64,000 bases of DNA from Brevibacillus reuszeri (GTDB taxonomy: Bacteria > Bacillota > Bacilli > Brevibacillales > Brevibacillaceae): NCBI RefSeq assembly GCF_001187725.1, contig NZ_LGIQ01000011.1, positions 124,001-188,000 on the forward strand, read 5' to 3'. Shown one piece after another: positions 17,089 to 25,714 of this stretch. Every line of letters starts with the position of its first letter. Within the stretch, counting starts at the first letter, position 1. A model generated the notes under the pieces. It saw nothing but the letters and a program-made list of their open reading frames with translations, had not been told where the DNA came from and ran no database searches. Position numbers and translations under genes: made by a program.

Positions 17089-18591
17089 TCATTTTTTACA
17101 TTTCTCAAACTTTAGGACAAATTCAGTATCTTTATCGAGTGGAAAAATAGGGCGCTGTATCCGCTTGTATTGAAATAAACTTAATTGTAGGCAAGAGAGT
17201 CCGGGTGAGTCTACCGGGATGATACGGGCGCTGATCGGTTCATAGGCGGCTCTAAAATGTTGACTTGATTTCAATCCGACAATCTTGTAATTCAACACAT
17301 TGATGCCGTGCAGTAAGAATATTTGTTCATCAAGTACTTGCGACTTTACGGAGCAGATTAGTACGTCAACTCCGCCTATCTGTAAACGAGCAGACTTCCC
17401 ATAATTTTCACGAGTTCCTTTACCCATTGGAGAAGAAATCGTAAATTGTCCGTCCGTCAAACTTTTTACATAGGCTGTGATGGATAAAGGCTCTCCGTGC
17501 AGCGTATCGGTCTTGCCTCCCAGTTTTACGTCAATGGTAGCGCCAACGCCAGCTTGATGTGCAAGTCTGGCTACCTCCGGATCGTTGATAAAACCAAAGC
17601 ATGCATTCTCAAGCTTTGCTTCCAGCATGGCTCTTAGTAAGTGAGTACCATCTCCGGGTGAACCGCCTCCCGGATTGTCAGATGTCTCATTAATCACGAC
17701 TGGCCTACCCTCTGTGCGGAGAGCTTCCTGTATTCCTTCAGCAGGAGTAAGAATCTGGGGAGAAAACTCCTCTCTCTTTTCCCAAACCAGCCTGGCCACA
17801 TCGTCCGCTACTCGCTTCGCCAGTTGCTTGTCGCCATCAGTCACAGAGATAATGGAAACACCAACATCCGGGATATCAGTATAGGGAAAACCATGAAAGA
17901 AAACGCAATCGATGACTCCCGGCTCTTTTTCCCATTTCCAACACGCCTCATTAATATCCTTTGCAGGAGAGAGATTGGTGGTCGAAGTAGGAATCATCAG
18001 CGGTAGCCTTGTCAAATACATGACAGGTTTGCATTCGCCCCGCACCATGCGATAGGCAAGATCTACTGCTTCTATCCCTCGTTCATACCCGTCTGTGTGC
18101 GGATACAGATGGAAACCAAGCAGTGCATCAGCTTCTGCGACCATTTTATCGGACAGATTTCCGTGCAGGTCGAGAGTTGCGATAAGCGGAACGGAATACC
18201 CGACAACCTGGCGCACAACATGTAAAAGGTCTCCTTCTAAATCATCGATCCCCTCAACGACTCCCGCGCCATGGAGGACAAGGCAAATGGCGTCTACCTC
18301 TCCCGCTTCCATGATTCCCTCTATCAACTCTTGCTTAATCGCTTCATAGGTTTCTGCTGTGATTGTTCCATTCGGATACGTGAAGGCAGCAAAAGAAGGG
18401 ATCACCTCAATGCCCAGCTCTTCCGCCCGATCAATCATACCTCCTAAAGGATCTCGTACCCGTCTATGTTTTTGTAGAATCGTCTGTCCGCGTTCCCACT
18501 CCCATAATTTAAAAAGCTCAACCGTTGTTGGTACATTGGAGAACGTATTTGTCTCATGAGACACTACACCGACTACCATTTTCAATTCCAT
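17089..18591 (-). CDS. M81 (MlrC-like) metallopeptidase family protein
   Basis: A protein of about 500 residues of the M81/MlrC family, named after microcystinase C. The N-terminal DUF1485 part has SHETNTFS, LVLHGAGVVEG, IATLDLHGNLSDKM and HLYPHTDGYERG, whose His and Asp residues are the expected metal ligands. The C-terminal MlrC part begins near INETSDNPGGGSPGDGTHLL. It probably hydrolyses peptide or amide bonds of an imported compound in the cytosol. ATG 18591 lies directly after a GGGGG run; TTG 18585 or ATG 18579 give better spacing. The gene is 62 bases downstream of the substrate-binding protein gene. Confidence 0.88.
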   Translation of the reverse strand: MELKMVVGVVSHETNTFSNVPTTVELFKLWEWERGQTILQKHRRVRDPLGGMIDRAEELGIEVIPSFAAFTYPNGTITAETYEAIKQELIEGIMEAGEVDAICLVLHGAGVVEGIDDLEGDLLHVVRQVVGYSVPLIATLDLHGNLSDKMVAEADALLGFHLYPHTDGYERGIEAVDLAYRMVRGECKPVMYLTRLPLMIPTSTTNLSPAKDINEACWKWEKEPGVIDCVFFHGFPYTDIPDVGVSIISVTDGDKQLAKRVADDVARLVWEKREEFSPQILTPAEGIQEALRTEGRPVVINETSDNPGGGSPGDGTHLLRAMLEAKLENACFGFINDPEVARLAHQAGVGATIDVKLGGKTDTLHGEPLSITAYVKSLTDGQFTISSPMGKGTRENYGKSARLQIGGVDVLICSVKSQVLDEQIFLLHGINVLNYKIVGLKSSQHFRAAYEPISARIIPVDSPGLSCLQLSLFQYKRIQRPIFPLDKDTEFVLKFEKCKK

Positions 18592-18653
18592 TTCCCCCTT
18601 TATTAAATACAAACGCTCTTTCGTAAGCGAAGTGATATTCAAGCTATGAGGTG

Positions 18654-20255
18654 TTATTTTGTGAGACGAACGTCATTTAAGATCATGTTCGAATAATAGC
18701 CGTGCAGCTTAAATCCATTGATCCCGTTTGTCGCTGTAATCGTTTCTGTGGAAAATAATGGAATCCAAGGTGACTCTTTCACCAAAATTTCTTGTACCTG
18801 CTCGTAAATTTTCAATCTCTCTGCTTCATTCAGCGTGCTACGTCCTTTGGCTAACAAATCCTGCACTTCTTTATTTTCGTAATGCATACGCTTCTGACCG
18901 TCTTTGCCAAACTGAAGATTTAAGATATCAGCGTCGTACCAGCCATAGTACAGGAGATACGTATCAAAATTACGCTTCACTGCTTTTTCTTTAAGAGTTG
19001 CAACATCATTTACATGAATCTTCAAATCGATACCTACTTCTTTGAGCTGACTTTGCAAGATTTGTGCTGTGCGTTGGAAGTAAGGCTCAGCTGTAACCAA
19101 CAATTCAAAGGAAAACGGTTTTCCATCTTTCTCTACAATTCCATCCCCATCCATGTCGGTCCAGCCAGCATCTGCCAACAACCTTTTGGACTTTTCCACA
19201 TCTCTCACGTACATTTCCTTTGCCATGTTTTCTACTTTTTCACTGTATCCAAAAATATTTTTAGCTAGTGGACCATACACAGGCTTGGCGAATCCTGACA
19301 AAGCGACCTGAATGATCGGCTCACGGTCAATTGCTTTAGCAATTGCTTGTCTGACACGAACATCTTTAAACATAGGATTCGCATTGTTAAAACCAATATA
19401 TTTCATACCCATTTCCGTAGCCCTATGGATTTCTACTCCAGGAAGGCTTTGTAGTTCTTGTACATAGTTAAATGGGGCACCATATAGAACCTGAATCGTT
19501 CCTCTTTTAAATTCAAGAATACGTGTATCATCGTCTTTCAAAAAACGGAACTTGACTTGATCTACGTGAAGGGGCCCTTTATTTTCTACATAGGATGGAC
19601 CCCAGTGGTAATCTGGATTTTTCTTATAGGTAACAGAAGCGCCGCGATCCTGCTTTTCAAAGATAACTGGTCCTGTGGAAGAAGGGTTTTCGCCAAATTT
19701 CTCCCCCACTTCGTTTAATCTCTTTGGATCCATGGCTGTGATGAGACCAGTTGTGACGACAGCCATAAACGGTGCAAATGGCTCCTTAAAGTAAACATGA
19801 ACCGTTTGGGCATCGGGAGCTTCAACCTTTTCAATAGGGCCCGCCATCACTGCTACAGATGAGGTTTTCAAAAAACGTTCCATGGTGAGTTTTACTGCTT
19901 CAGCTGTTAACGGTTCACCTGTGTGGAAGGTAACGTCCTTGCGAAGCTTGAACGTCCAAACCTTTCCATCGTCCGAAATATGATAGGATTCTGCCAGTCG
20001 AGGTACTATTTTCCCTTCAAAATCTCGAGTGATCAATGGTTCATAGATGATTCCAGCAGCATCATCAATCCAGGTCGCTTTCGTGATATCCAAGGTTTCT
20101 GGTTCAATCAAGGCTGAAATTACTAAGCTACCCCCATCTTTTGGAGTTGGGTTAGCAGATGCGTCTTCTCCAGTCGCCGGAGGTTGGGTGGCTGAACAGC
20201 CCGCTAGTAGAAGTACGGATAGCAAAAGATTCAACCAGGTAGAACGTTTCCTCAT
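18654..20255 (-). CDS. ABC transporter substrate-binding lipoprotein, family 5 (peptide/opine)
   Basis: A lipoprotein of about 533 residues with signal segment LLLSVLLLAGCSA and the SBP_bac_5 domain (DppA/OppA/NikA). Clear blocks are GGSLVISALIEPETLD, YEPLITRDFEGKIVPRLAESYHISDDGKVWTFKLRKDVTFHTGEPLTAEAVKLTMERF and the DADILNLQFGKDGQKRMHYENKEV region. It should bind peptides or opine-like amino acids outside the cell. No permease or ATPase genes accompany it here, so it must borrow them from elsewhere. The start at ATG 20255 follows AAAGGGGG. It lies between the oxidase and the M81 gene. Confidence 0.9.
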   Translation of the reverse strand: MRKRSTWLNLLLSVLLLAGCSATQPPATGEDASANPTPKDGGSLVISALIEPETLDITKATWIDDAAGIIYEPLITRDFEGKIVPRLAESYHISDDGKVWTFKLRKDVTFHTGEPLTAEAVKLTMERFLKTSSVAVMAGPIEKVEAPDAQTVHVYFKEPFAPFMAVVTTGLITAMDPKRLNEVGEKFGENPSSTGPVIFEKQDRGASVTYKKNPDYHWGPSYVENKGPLHVDQVKFRFLKDDDTRILEFKRGTIQVLYGAPFNYVQELQSLPGVEIHRATEMGMKYIGFNNANPMFKDVRVRQAIAKAIDREPIIQVALSGFAKPVYGPLAKNIFGYSEKVENMAKEMYVRDVEKSKRLLADAGWTDMDGDGIVEKDGKPFSFELLVTAEPYFQRTAQILQSQLKEVGIDLKIHVNDVATLKEKAVKRNFDTYLLYYGWYDADILNLQFGKDGQKRMHYENKEVQDLLAKGRSTLNEAERLKIYEQVQEILVKESPWIPLFSTETITATNGINGFKLHGYYSNMILNDVRLTK

Positions 20256-20321
20256 GTACATCCCCCTTTTACTCTGTTTACATACATCCGTATGCCGTGC
20301 AACGGGAAGAAGAACGATCCT

Positions 20322-21503
20322 TTATACATTCTTCTTGGAAAAACGATTATAGGAAAGTGGCTCACTCGCAATAATCGTCTCTGTTTGCTCTGTAATCAGT
20401 TCAGCGACGAGCTTGCCTGTAATCGCAGCCAAGCTAATCCCGTCCCCTTCATGACCGGCAGCGATAAAGTAGCCGGGAAGCTCAGTCACTCGTGAAACAA
20501 TCGGTAAGTGATCTTCCGTCCACGGACGAAATCCTGTAAACGTGCGTATCGTGCTCATCTCCGCCATCTTGGGGTAAAAACGAATCGCTCTTCGCGCTAT
20601 GGCACGCACCACGTTCGTATCCACGCTCGCATGAAATCCTACGAATTGACGGCTGCTCCCGATCAGGAAATTTTGGCTTTCCGTAGGTTCAAATACCAGA
20701 GCTACGCCATACTTTTCCGTTTCTGAATCTACTTTCCGCTCACCTCCGAACTTTGATAACAGATAACCGATCTCCATGACGTTTCTTTGTCCGACAGGTA
20801 GTTGTCTCGAAGCTACGATGAGGTGTCCTTTTCGTGGAAAAATGGGAATATCAATCCCGACCATTTTTCCTACTTGCGGCGCCCACACTCCAGCAGCGTT
20901 CACAACCTGCTTAGCGGTCAATTGACCTTGCGTCGTCTGAATCCGATAGGAACCACCAACCATCCTTTCTGTGTTTGTCACCTCCGCTTGCGTCAGGATT
21001 ACTGCTCCGTTCTGCTTGGCACCATCCGCTAAAGAAAAGGTTAAAAGGTACGGATTGACCATAGCGTCCGTCGCACATTCAAGACCGCCAAGCAGATCGT
21101 CGGCAAAATACGCTGATTCTTGCTTGATATCCTGCCGATCAAGCAAGCGGAAGGGAAGTCCAGCTTCATTCTGTCGCCTCACCCATCTTTGTGCTACCTC
21201 CATCTCTTCCTCGGTTTCACACACGAGAATACTGCCAGGGGCGCGATACTCAAAAGGTAATGTAAGCTCCTGACTCAATCCCCGCATCAACTGCTGGCTT
21301 TTTAGCGACATTTGGCTGTCAAACCCCGGTTCCTTCTCAATAGCCAGGATGTTGCCGTCACAACGTGAGGATGTGCCACTGGCCAGATCGCCCCGTTCAA
21401 TTACGGTTACGCTTAAACCAGCTTTTGCTACGTAGTAAGCGATTGCACACCCGACAATACCACCGCCGATCACGGCTACTTCGAAGTGAGATTTGTTGAT
21501 CAT
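20322..21503 (-). CDS. FAD-dependent oxidoreductase (DAO family, beta-subunit type)
   Basis: A 393-residue D-amino-acid-oxidase-fold protein. The Rossmann motif VIGGGIVGCAIAYYVAKAG is at about residues 10-28, and FTGFRPWTEDHLPIVSRV with GYFIAAGHEGDGISLAAITGK is the C-terminal FAD site. It resembles the small oxidase subunit of heteromeric proline, hydroxyproline, opine or HCN-type dehydrogenases (HcnC, OoxB, PDH beta). Genes for the matching alpha and two iron-sulfur subunits lie across the sigma-54 regulator. ATG 21503 follows AGGGAGAT. It is the first gene behind the -24/-12 promoter at 21551-21566. Confidence 0.88.
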   Translation of the reverse strand: MINKSHFEVAVIGGGIVGCAIAYYVAKAGLSVTVIERGDLASGTSSRCDGNILAIEKEPGFDSQMSLKSQQLMRGLSQELTLPFEYRAPGSILVCETEEEMEVAQRWVRRQNEAGLPFRLLDRQDIKQESAYFADDLLGGLECATDAMVNPYLLTFSLADGAKQNGAVILTQAEVTNTERMVGGSYRIQTTQGQLTAKQVVNAAGVWAPQVGKMVGIDIPIFPRKGHLIVASRQLPVGQRNVMEIGYLLSKFGGERKVDSETEKYGVALVFEPTESQNFLIGSSRQFVGFHASVDTNVVRAIARRAIRFYPKMAEMSTIRTFTGFRPWTEDHLPIVSRVTELPGYFIAAGHEGDGISLAAITGKLVAELITEQTETIIASEPLSYNRFSKKNV

Positions 21504-21550
21504 AGTTGATCTCCCTGATGAAGAATTCATATTTTCATGGAACGGAAAGT

Positions 21551-21566
21551 TGCAAGTAGCGTGCCA
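21551..21566 (-). promoter_or_regulatory. sigma-54 (-24/-12) promoter for the leftward catabolic operon
   Basis: The minus strand reads TGGCACGCTACTTGCA, a full match to the sigma-54 consensus TGGCACN5TTGCA with the invariant GG and GC at the right spacing. The predicted transcription start is near 21540, giving a 5' UTR of about 37 bases before the FAD oxidase. Confidence 0.88.
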
Positions 21567-21597
21567 TTTCGTAGGTGTCATGGCTACCTGGAGAGAG

Positions 21598-21615
21598 TGT
21601 GTGAATTTTTACACA
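21598..21615. promoter_or_regulatory. palindromic operator 1 (likely enhancer site of the sigma-54 activator)
   Basis: TGTGTGAATTTTTACACA is an 18-bp imperfect palindrome centred about 65 bp upstream of the predicted sigma-54 start. A TTTACA at 21608-21613 inside it could be the -35 of a housekeeping promoter for the activator gene (TATAAT at 21633-21638), which would let the activator repress itself. Confidence 0.6.
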
Positions 21616-21649
21616 ATTAAACGATGAAAGTGTATAATCCAGGTAACAT

Positions 21650-21667
21650 TGTGTAATCGTTTACACA
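21650..21667. promoter_or_regulatory. palindromic operator 2
   Basis: TGTGTAATCGTTTACACA is a better palindrome of the same family, exactly 52 bp (about five helical turns) from operator 1 and immediately before the ribosome binding site of the activator gene. Confidence 0.6.
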
Positions 21668-21686
21668 CTGATAAGGAGGGTTTTTT

Positions 21687-23291
21687 TTGAAGCATCAGCT
21701 CCCAACTCTGGAACAGCTCCTCCAAAAAGCTTCTGGTAAAGATCTACAAAGCAGTCAGCGAAGAGAAAACCACTCGTATATCTCCATCGATACCCCCTTA
21801 TCAGAAGTCATTCCCTTATTTCTAGAGTGCGAGCAGATTGTGGTCACCGATGCTACCTTGGAACCCGTCGGCTCGCTGCAACAAGCCCAAGTCCTACAGG
21901 CCATGTACCAGGCGTTTCAGTATCTCGATGCCTATTTCAAAACGCTGATTGAAACCTTAGACTTATCCGTTTCCGTAATCGATGAGCAGGCAAATGTAGT
22001 CGTGTGGTCGGAGATGGCAGAGCAACTCTTTTCGATTCCTGCTTCCGATATGTTGGACAAACCAATCACTGATTTTTTCACTGTCGATATGTTGGCTATG
22101 TTAAAAACTCTTCAGACTGGTGAAGCAGTCTACCGCCAGCATCATCAACCGCGTGAAGATCTGATTGTTTTGATTAACACCAAGCCAGTTATGCTCAATG
22201 GAAAAATTGTTGGCTCAGTCGCCGCGGAAGCCGATATTACCAGCCAGGTCCGCTTACATCAGGAGTTGCATGATGCGACGCAAAAGGTACTTCATCTCGA
22301 GCAAAAAATGGCCAAGCTAAGCCCTTCTACAGACCCGTTCCAGCAAATCAAAGGAAAGAGCAAAGCGATCAAGCGCTTAAAAAACATGATCACGATGTTG
22401 GCCACGACGAAAACATCCGTGCTTATCTTAGGGGAAAATGGCGTAGGAAAAGAGCTGTTTGCCCACTCTGTCCACAACATCAGAGAGGCGCGGGACGCAC
22501 CGTTTGTTGAAATCAACTGTGGTGCGATTGCCCCTACCTTATTCGAAAGTGAATTGTTCGGATATGAAAAAGGTGCTTTTTCCGGAGCTGATCAAAAAGG
22601 AAAAAAAGGGATGGTTGAACTAGCCCGTGGCGGTACGTTATTCCTAGATGAAATAGGTGAAATGCCGCTCGACATGCAGGTGAAACTGCTGCGCGTCCTG
22701 CAGGAAAAGGCTTATTACCCTCTGGGTGGAACCAAAAAAATCGAAGTCGACTTCTGTGTCATCGCAGCAACCAACCGGGACCTGGAAGCAATGATTGCAG
22801 AAGGAAAGTTTCGCGAGGACTTGTATTACCGTTTAAATGTTTTCAGTCTGCTCGTACCTCCACTGCGGGAACGAAGGGAGGATATTATTGAACTCGCCCA
22901 ATTCTTTTTGGACGAATTTTCCCTTCGGTATCACCGCCCGATTTACGCTATTTCACCTATCCTTATGGATCATCTGCTCGATTACCATTGGCCTGGCAAT
23001 ATTCGCGAGCTTCGAAATATGATGGAGCGTCTGGTTGTTTTTTCCACAGACGGCATGATCAATGAAGAACTCCTGCCATTCTCACAGCCAGTTAAAACAA
23101 GGAAATCTCCACCTGTTTTGGAGGTAGTCGAGCATTCGCTGCGAGAAGAACAGGATCAGCTTGATCGAAAAATCATCCAGCAAGCGTTGGCACTTGAAAA
23201 AGGCAACAAACAAGCGGCAGCTAAAAGACTAGGCATCTCACGCAAGACCCTGTACAACAAAATGAATAAATTGCGTATACCGATCAAGTGA
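21687..23291 (+). CDS. sigma-54-dependent transcriptional activator (PAS, AAA+, Fis)
   Basis: A 534-residue enhancer-binding protein. A PAS-like sensor is at about residues 85-195. The AAA+ domain has Walker A GENGVGKE at 249-256, the sigma-54-contacting loop as GAFSGA at 296-301 (the usual form is GAFTGA; Ser is tolerated), GGTLFLDEIGEMPLDMQ as Walker B, and REDLYYRLNVFSLLVPPLRER. A Fis-type helix-turn-helix (KQAAAKRLGISRKTLYNKMNKL) ends the protein. The start is TTG 21687 after AAGGAGGG. It sits between two units that both carry -24/-12 promoters and so should activate both in response to a substrate sensed by the PAS domain. Confidence 0.94.
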   Translation: MKHQLPTLEQLLQKASGKDLQSSQRRENHSYISIDTPLSEVIPLFLECEQIVVTDATLEPVGSLQQAQVLQAMYQAFQYLDAYFKTLIETLDLSVSVIDEQANVVVWSEMAEQLFSIPASDMLDKPITDFFTVDMLAMLKTLQTGEAVYRQHHQPREDLIVLINTKPVMLNGKIVGSVAAEADITSQVRLHQELHDATQKVLHLEQKMAKLSPSTDPFQQIKGKSKAIKRLKNMITMLATTKTSVLILGENGVGKELFAHSVHNIREARDAPFVEINCGAIAPTLFESELFGYEKGAFSGADQKGKKGMVELARGGTLFLDEIGEMPLDMQVKLLRVLQEKAYYPLGGTKKIEVDFCVIAATNRDLEAMIAEGKFREDLYYRLNVFSLLVPPLRERREDIIELAQFFLDEFSLRYHRPIYAISPILMDHLLDYHWPGNIRELRNMMERLVVFSTDGMINEELLPFSQPVKTRKSPPVLEVVEHSLREEQDQLDRKIIQQALALEKGNKQAAAKRLGISRKTLYNKMNKLRIPIK

Positions 23292-23310
23292 AATAGCCCA
23301 CCGCTTTTTT

Positions 23311-23326
23311 CGGCATGATTTTTGCT
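23311..23326 (+). promoter_or_regulatory. probable sigma-54 promoter for the three-subunit redox operon
   Basis: CGGCATGATTTTTGCT keeps the invariant GG and GC ten bases apart and matches TGGCAC-N5-TTGCA with a few mismatches. It lies about 60 bases before the GTG start of the first redox gene, right after the activator gene. No palindrome like those at 21598 and 21650 is evident nearby. Confidence 0.6.
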
Positions 23327-23386
23327 TTTCCATTTTGGGTAGTGGAAAGATCCATAAACAATTGCCACTATGACAGGAGGAAAATC

Positions 23387-23659
23387 GTGCTGAACAAAAG
23401 AAACGTCATCATCTGTCGCTGTGAAGAAGTAACATTACATACGCTCCAAGTGACAGTAAGTACCTATCAATGTTCTTCCCGAGAGCTCAAGCTGAGAACC
23501 AGAGCGGGAATGGGCTACTGCGGCGGCCGCACTTGCCGTCAACTCATTGATGCAATTGCTTCCGAGATAAGCAGCACAGTCCCTGGAAATGCGCCCCCTC
23601 TCGGTTATCAGCCTCCTGTTCGTCCCGTATCCTTTGATTTGCTCGGAGGTACCAAATGA
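23387..23659 (+). CDS. BFD-like [2Fe-2S]-binding subunit
   Basis: A 90-residue protein with the Fer2_BFD cysteine pattern: CRC in IICRCEEVT near residue 9-11 and CGGRTC near residue 46-51, i.e. C-x-C...C-x(4)-C, followed by a proline-rich tail ending in VRPVSFDLLGG. Such domains carry electrons in heteromeric amino-acid dehydrogenases, where they can be a separate gamma or delta subunit. The start is GTG 23387 after AGGAGG; the longer open frame upstream covers the promoter. The stop overlaps the next start (ATGA). Confidence 0.86.
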   Translation: MLNKRNVIICRCEEVTLHTLQVTVSTYQCSSRELKLRTRAGMGYCGGRTCRQLIDAIASEISSTVPGNAPPLGYQPPVRPVSFDLLGGTK

Positions 23660-23997
23660 CGACGTACGGAAGAATTGAGCACCATCCTGTTCTTGGCTCG
23701 CTGAAAGAACGCAGCAGCATCTCGTTTTTCTTTGATGAAAGGGAATTCACCGCTTACGAATCGGAAACGGTCGCTTCCGCATTGCTGGCTAACGGTGTGC
23801 GGACACTACGCGTTCAAGAAGAAACAGGAGCTCCACGTGGCATTTACTGCAACATTGGCCATTGTTATGAATGCCGTGTCACGGTAAACGGTGTGCAAGG
23901 AAAAAGGGCCTGCCTCACGCTGGTCGAATCAGGCATGAAGATTACTTCTGGGATACAGTTGCCTACTCCTTTGCAGAAAGGAGCAGTCCAGAGATGA
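23656..23997 (+). CDS. (2Fe-2S)-binding protein, HcnA-like
   Basis: A 113-residue Fer2_4 protein. It begins YGRIEHHPVLGSLKERSSISFFFDEREFTAYESETVASALLANGVR, typical of HcnA and of the N-terminal piece of sarcosine oxidase alpha. The cluster ligands are in GIYCNIGHCYECRVTVNG and GKRACLTL (four Cys). It is translationally coupled at both ends by ATGA overlaps, so it is expected in fixed ratio with its neighbours in one membrane-associated or cytosolic dehydrogenase complex. Confidence 0.9.
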   Translation: MTTYGRIEHHPVLGSLKERSSISFFFDEREFTAYESETVASALLANGVRTLRVQEETGAPRGIYCNIGHCYECRVTVNGVQGKRACLTLVESGMKITSGIQLPTPLQKGAVQR

Positions 23998-25253
23998 TCG
24001 ATGTTTTAATCGTCGGGGCTGGACCGGCCGGTCTCTCAGCAGGGATTGCCTGCGCCCATCATGGCCTCAAGGTAAAAATTGTCGATGAGTTTACTCGTCC
24101 GGGTGGGCGATTGCTTGGACAACTCCATGAAGAACCAAACGGTACCTGGTGGAACGGACTAGAAGAAGCAAAATGCTTGCATGAACAGGCTCGAAGATTG
24201 GATGTAGAAATGGAATGTGGGGTATCTGTTTACGACGTGAAAAAAACAAATCAGGGCTGGCGAGTTGATACATCCCATTTCAGCATCGAAGTGGCCAAGC
24301 TGCTCCTCGCAACCGGAGCTGCCGAGACGGCGGTACCCATACCCGGATGGACACTACCTGGGGTCATGTCAATTGGAGCGGCACAAGTGATGACAAATGT
24401 TCAGCGTGTCAGAGTCGGGGCACGAGGTGTGGTCGTAGGCGTAAACGTCTTATCAGTAGCGATTACTCGCGAACTGCAGCTTGCGGGCATTCAAGTCGAA
24501 CGAATGGTGTTGCCAGCCCGCAATGTGGTAAACAAAGAGACAGGCAATCCTCTGAAGGTCATGCAATCCATTCTGCGTGTTGCCCACCTCGCCCCCTCTG
24601 CCATAATCCGCTTGGGCAGCAAATGCTTGAAATCAGAAGCTTTGCAAAAACTGGCGCTGCGCTTCTTTCCGAGCAGTGGCATAAGCATGTGGGGTGTCCC
24701 CATCCAGCTCAAGACAGTCGCTTTGGAGATCATTGGCGACAAACAGGTGGAAGGTGTCAAACTAGTCAAAGTAACCCCGACAGGCGAGCCGATCCCAGGC
24801 ACCGAAACAGTCGTACCAGCTGACTTCGTTTGTATTGCCGGCGGGCTATATCCACTCGTTGAACTAGCTGCGGTTGCTGGCTGTCCATTTGTTTTTTTGC
24901 CGCAACTGGGTGGTCATGTACCGCTACACAACGAACGTATGCAAACCTCGCTCGCGGGCTTATATGTAGCTGGCAACATTACTGGCATCGAAAGCGCAAA
25001 AGTAGCGATAGCCCAAGGAACTGTTGCAGGTCTCTCCATTGCCGACGATCTCGACAAGCTCCAGGATAAAAGCCTTCTCTGTGCAGCGATTGAACAGGTA
25101 GAGATCGTTCGTCAAAATGCGAGCATTCAATTTCAGACAGATATCAAACAAGGCCGACAGTCTCTCCATCGCATGTACGAACAGCACCTTTCCCGTTTCA
25201 GAGAAGAAGCGAAAAGACCTTCATCGAACATTTTAGAAACAAATGTTCTCTGA
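23994..25253 (+). CDS. NAD(P)/FAD-dependent oxidoreductase, alpha-subunit type (HcnB/OoxA-like)
   Basis: A 419-residue flavoprotein. The FAD motif VLIVGAGPAGLSAGIACAHHG starts at about residue 5. A second dinucleotide region near GARGVVVGVNVLSVA is central, and VPLHNERMQTSLAGLYVAGNITGIESAKVAIAQGTVAGLSIA closes the FAD domain. The C-terminal BFD domain present in many homologues is absent and is instead encoded by the separate gene at 23387. It should oxidise a D-amino acid, opine, proline or hydroxyproline together with the DAO-type subunit at 20322-21503. ATG 23994 overlaps the upstream stop. Confidence 0.88.
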   Translation: MIDVLIVGAGPAGLSAGIACAHHGLKVKIVDEFTRPGGRLLGQLHEEPNGTWWNGLEEAKCLHEQARRLDVEMECGVSVYDVKKTNQGWRVDTSHFSIEVAKLLLATGAAETAVPIPGWTLPGVMSIGAAQVMTNVQRVRVGARGVVVGVNVLSVAITRELQLAGIQVERMVLPARNVVNKETGNPLKVMQSILRVAHLAPSAIIRLGSKCLKSEALQKLALRFFPSSGISMWGVPIQLKTVALEIIGDKQVEGVKLVKVTPTGEPIPGTETVVPADFVCIAGGLYPLVELAAVAGCPFVFLPQLGGHVPLHNERMQTSLAGLYVAGNITGIESAKVAIAQGTVAGLSIADDLDKLQDKSLLCAAIEQVEIVRQNASIQFQTDIKQGRQSLHRMYEQHLSRFREEAKRPSSNILETNVL

Positions 25254-25314
25254 CCACTTTTCAACTCTTCAATTTCCAAGTACAATAGGAAAGTATCAAG
25301 GAAGGGGTGTTTTT

Positions 25315-25587
25315 ATGAATAAGACTGACCTAGTTGCCAAAGTAGCTGAACAAGCGGAGCTCACGAAGAAGGATGCTACATCAGCAGTGGATGCTGTCCT
25401 CAGTGCAATTGCTGAGACATTGAAAGCAGGAGACAAGGTATCGCTCATCGGATTTGGAAATTTTGAAGTGCGGGAGCGCGCTGCTCGTAAAGGGAGAAAT
25501 CCTCAAACAGGCGAAGATATTGAAATCGCTGCGAGCAAAGTACCTGCCTTTAAACCAGGTAAAGAGTTGAAGGATGCTGTAAAATAA
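25315..25587 (+). CDS. hup: HU family DNA-binding protein
   Basis: A 90-residue histone-like protein: MNKTDLVAKVAEQAELTKKDATSAVDAVL, then GDKVSLIGFGNFEVRERAARKGRNPQTGEDIEI, with the DNA-intercalating arm Pro in RNPQTG, and the closing VPAFKPGKELKDAV. It binds and bends DNA without sequence specificity as a dimer. ATG 25315 follows AAGGAAGGGGTG; the frame upstream is not used. It has its own terminator. It may be one of several paralogues in the genome. Confidence 0.95.
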   Translation: MNKTDLVAKVAEQAELTKKDATSAVDAVLSAIAETLKAGDKVSLIGFGNFEVRERAARKGRNPQTGEDIEIAASKVPAFKPGKELKDAVK

Positions 25588-25596
25588 TCTCTACAT

Positions 25597-25632
25597 AAAA
25601 AACGCCTCGTTTTTTAACGTGGCGTTTTTATT
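25597..25632 (+). terminator. intrinsic terminator of the HU gene
   Basis: AAAAACGCC / GGCGTTTTT forms a stem around a T-rich loop. Confidence 0.7.
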
Positions 25633-25650
25633 ATAGACTTTCGCTCGAAG

Positions 25651-25697
25651 ATCCCCTCTATCGCCATAGGAATGAGATTTCCAGACGTAGAGGGGAT
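25651..25697. terminator. inverted repeat at the end of the DUF4132 gene
   Basis: ATCCCCTCTA at 25651-25660 is perfectly complementary to TAGAGGGGAT at 25688-25697, with a smaller hairpin (GGAA/TTCC) in the loop. There is no T run, so it may be a transcript-end stabiliser or a weak terminator. Confidence 0.45.
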
Positions 25698-25714
25698 TCG
25701 TTTATCCAGCTACT

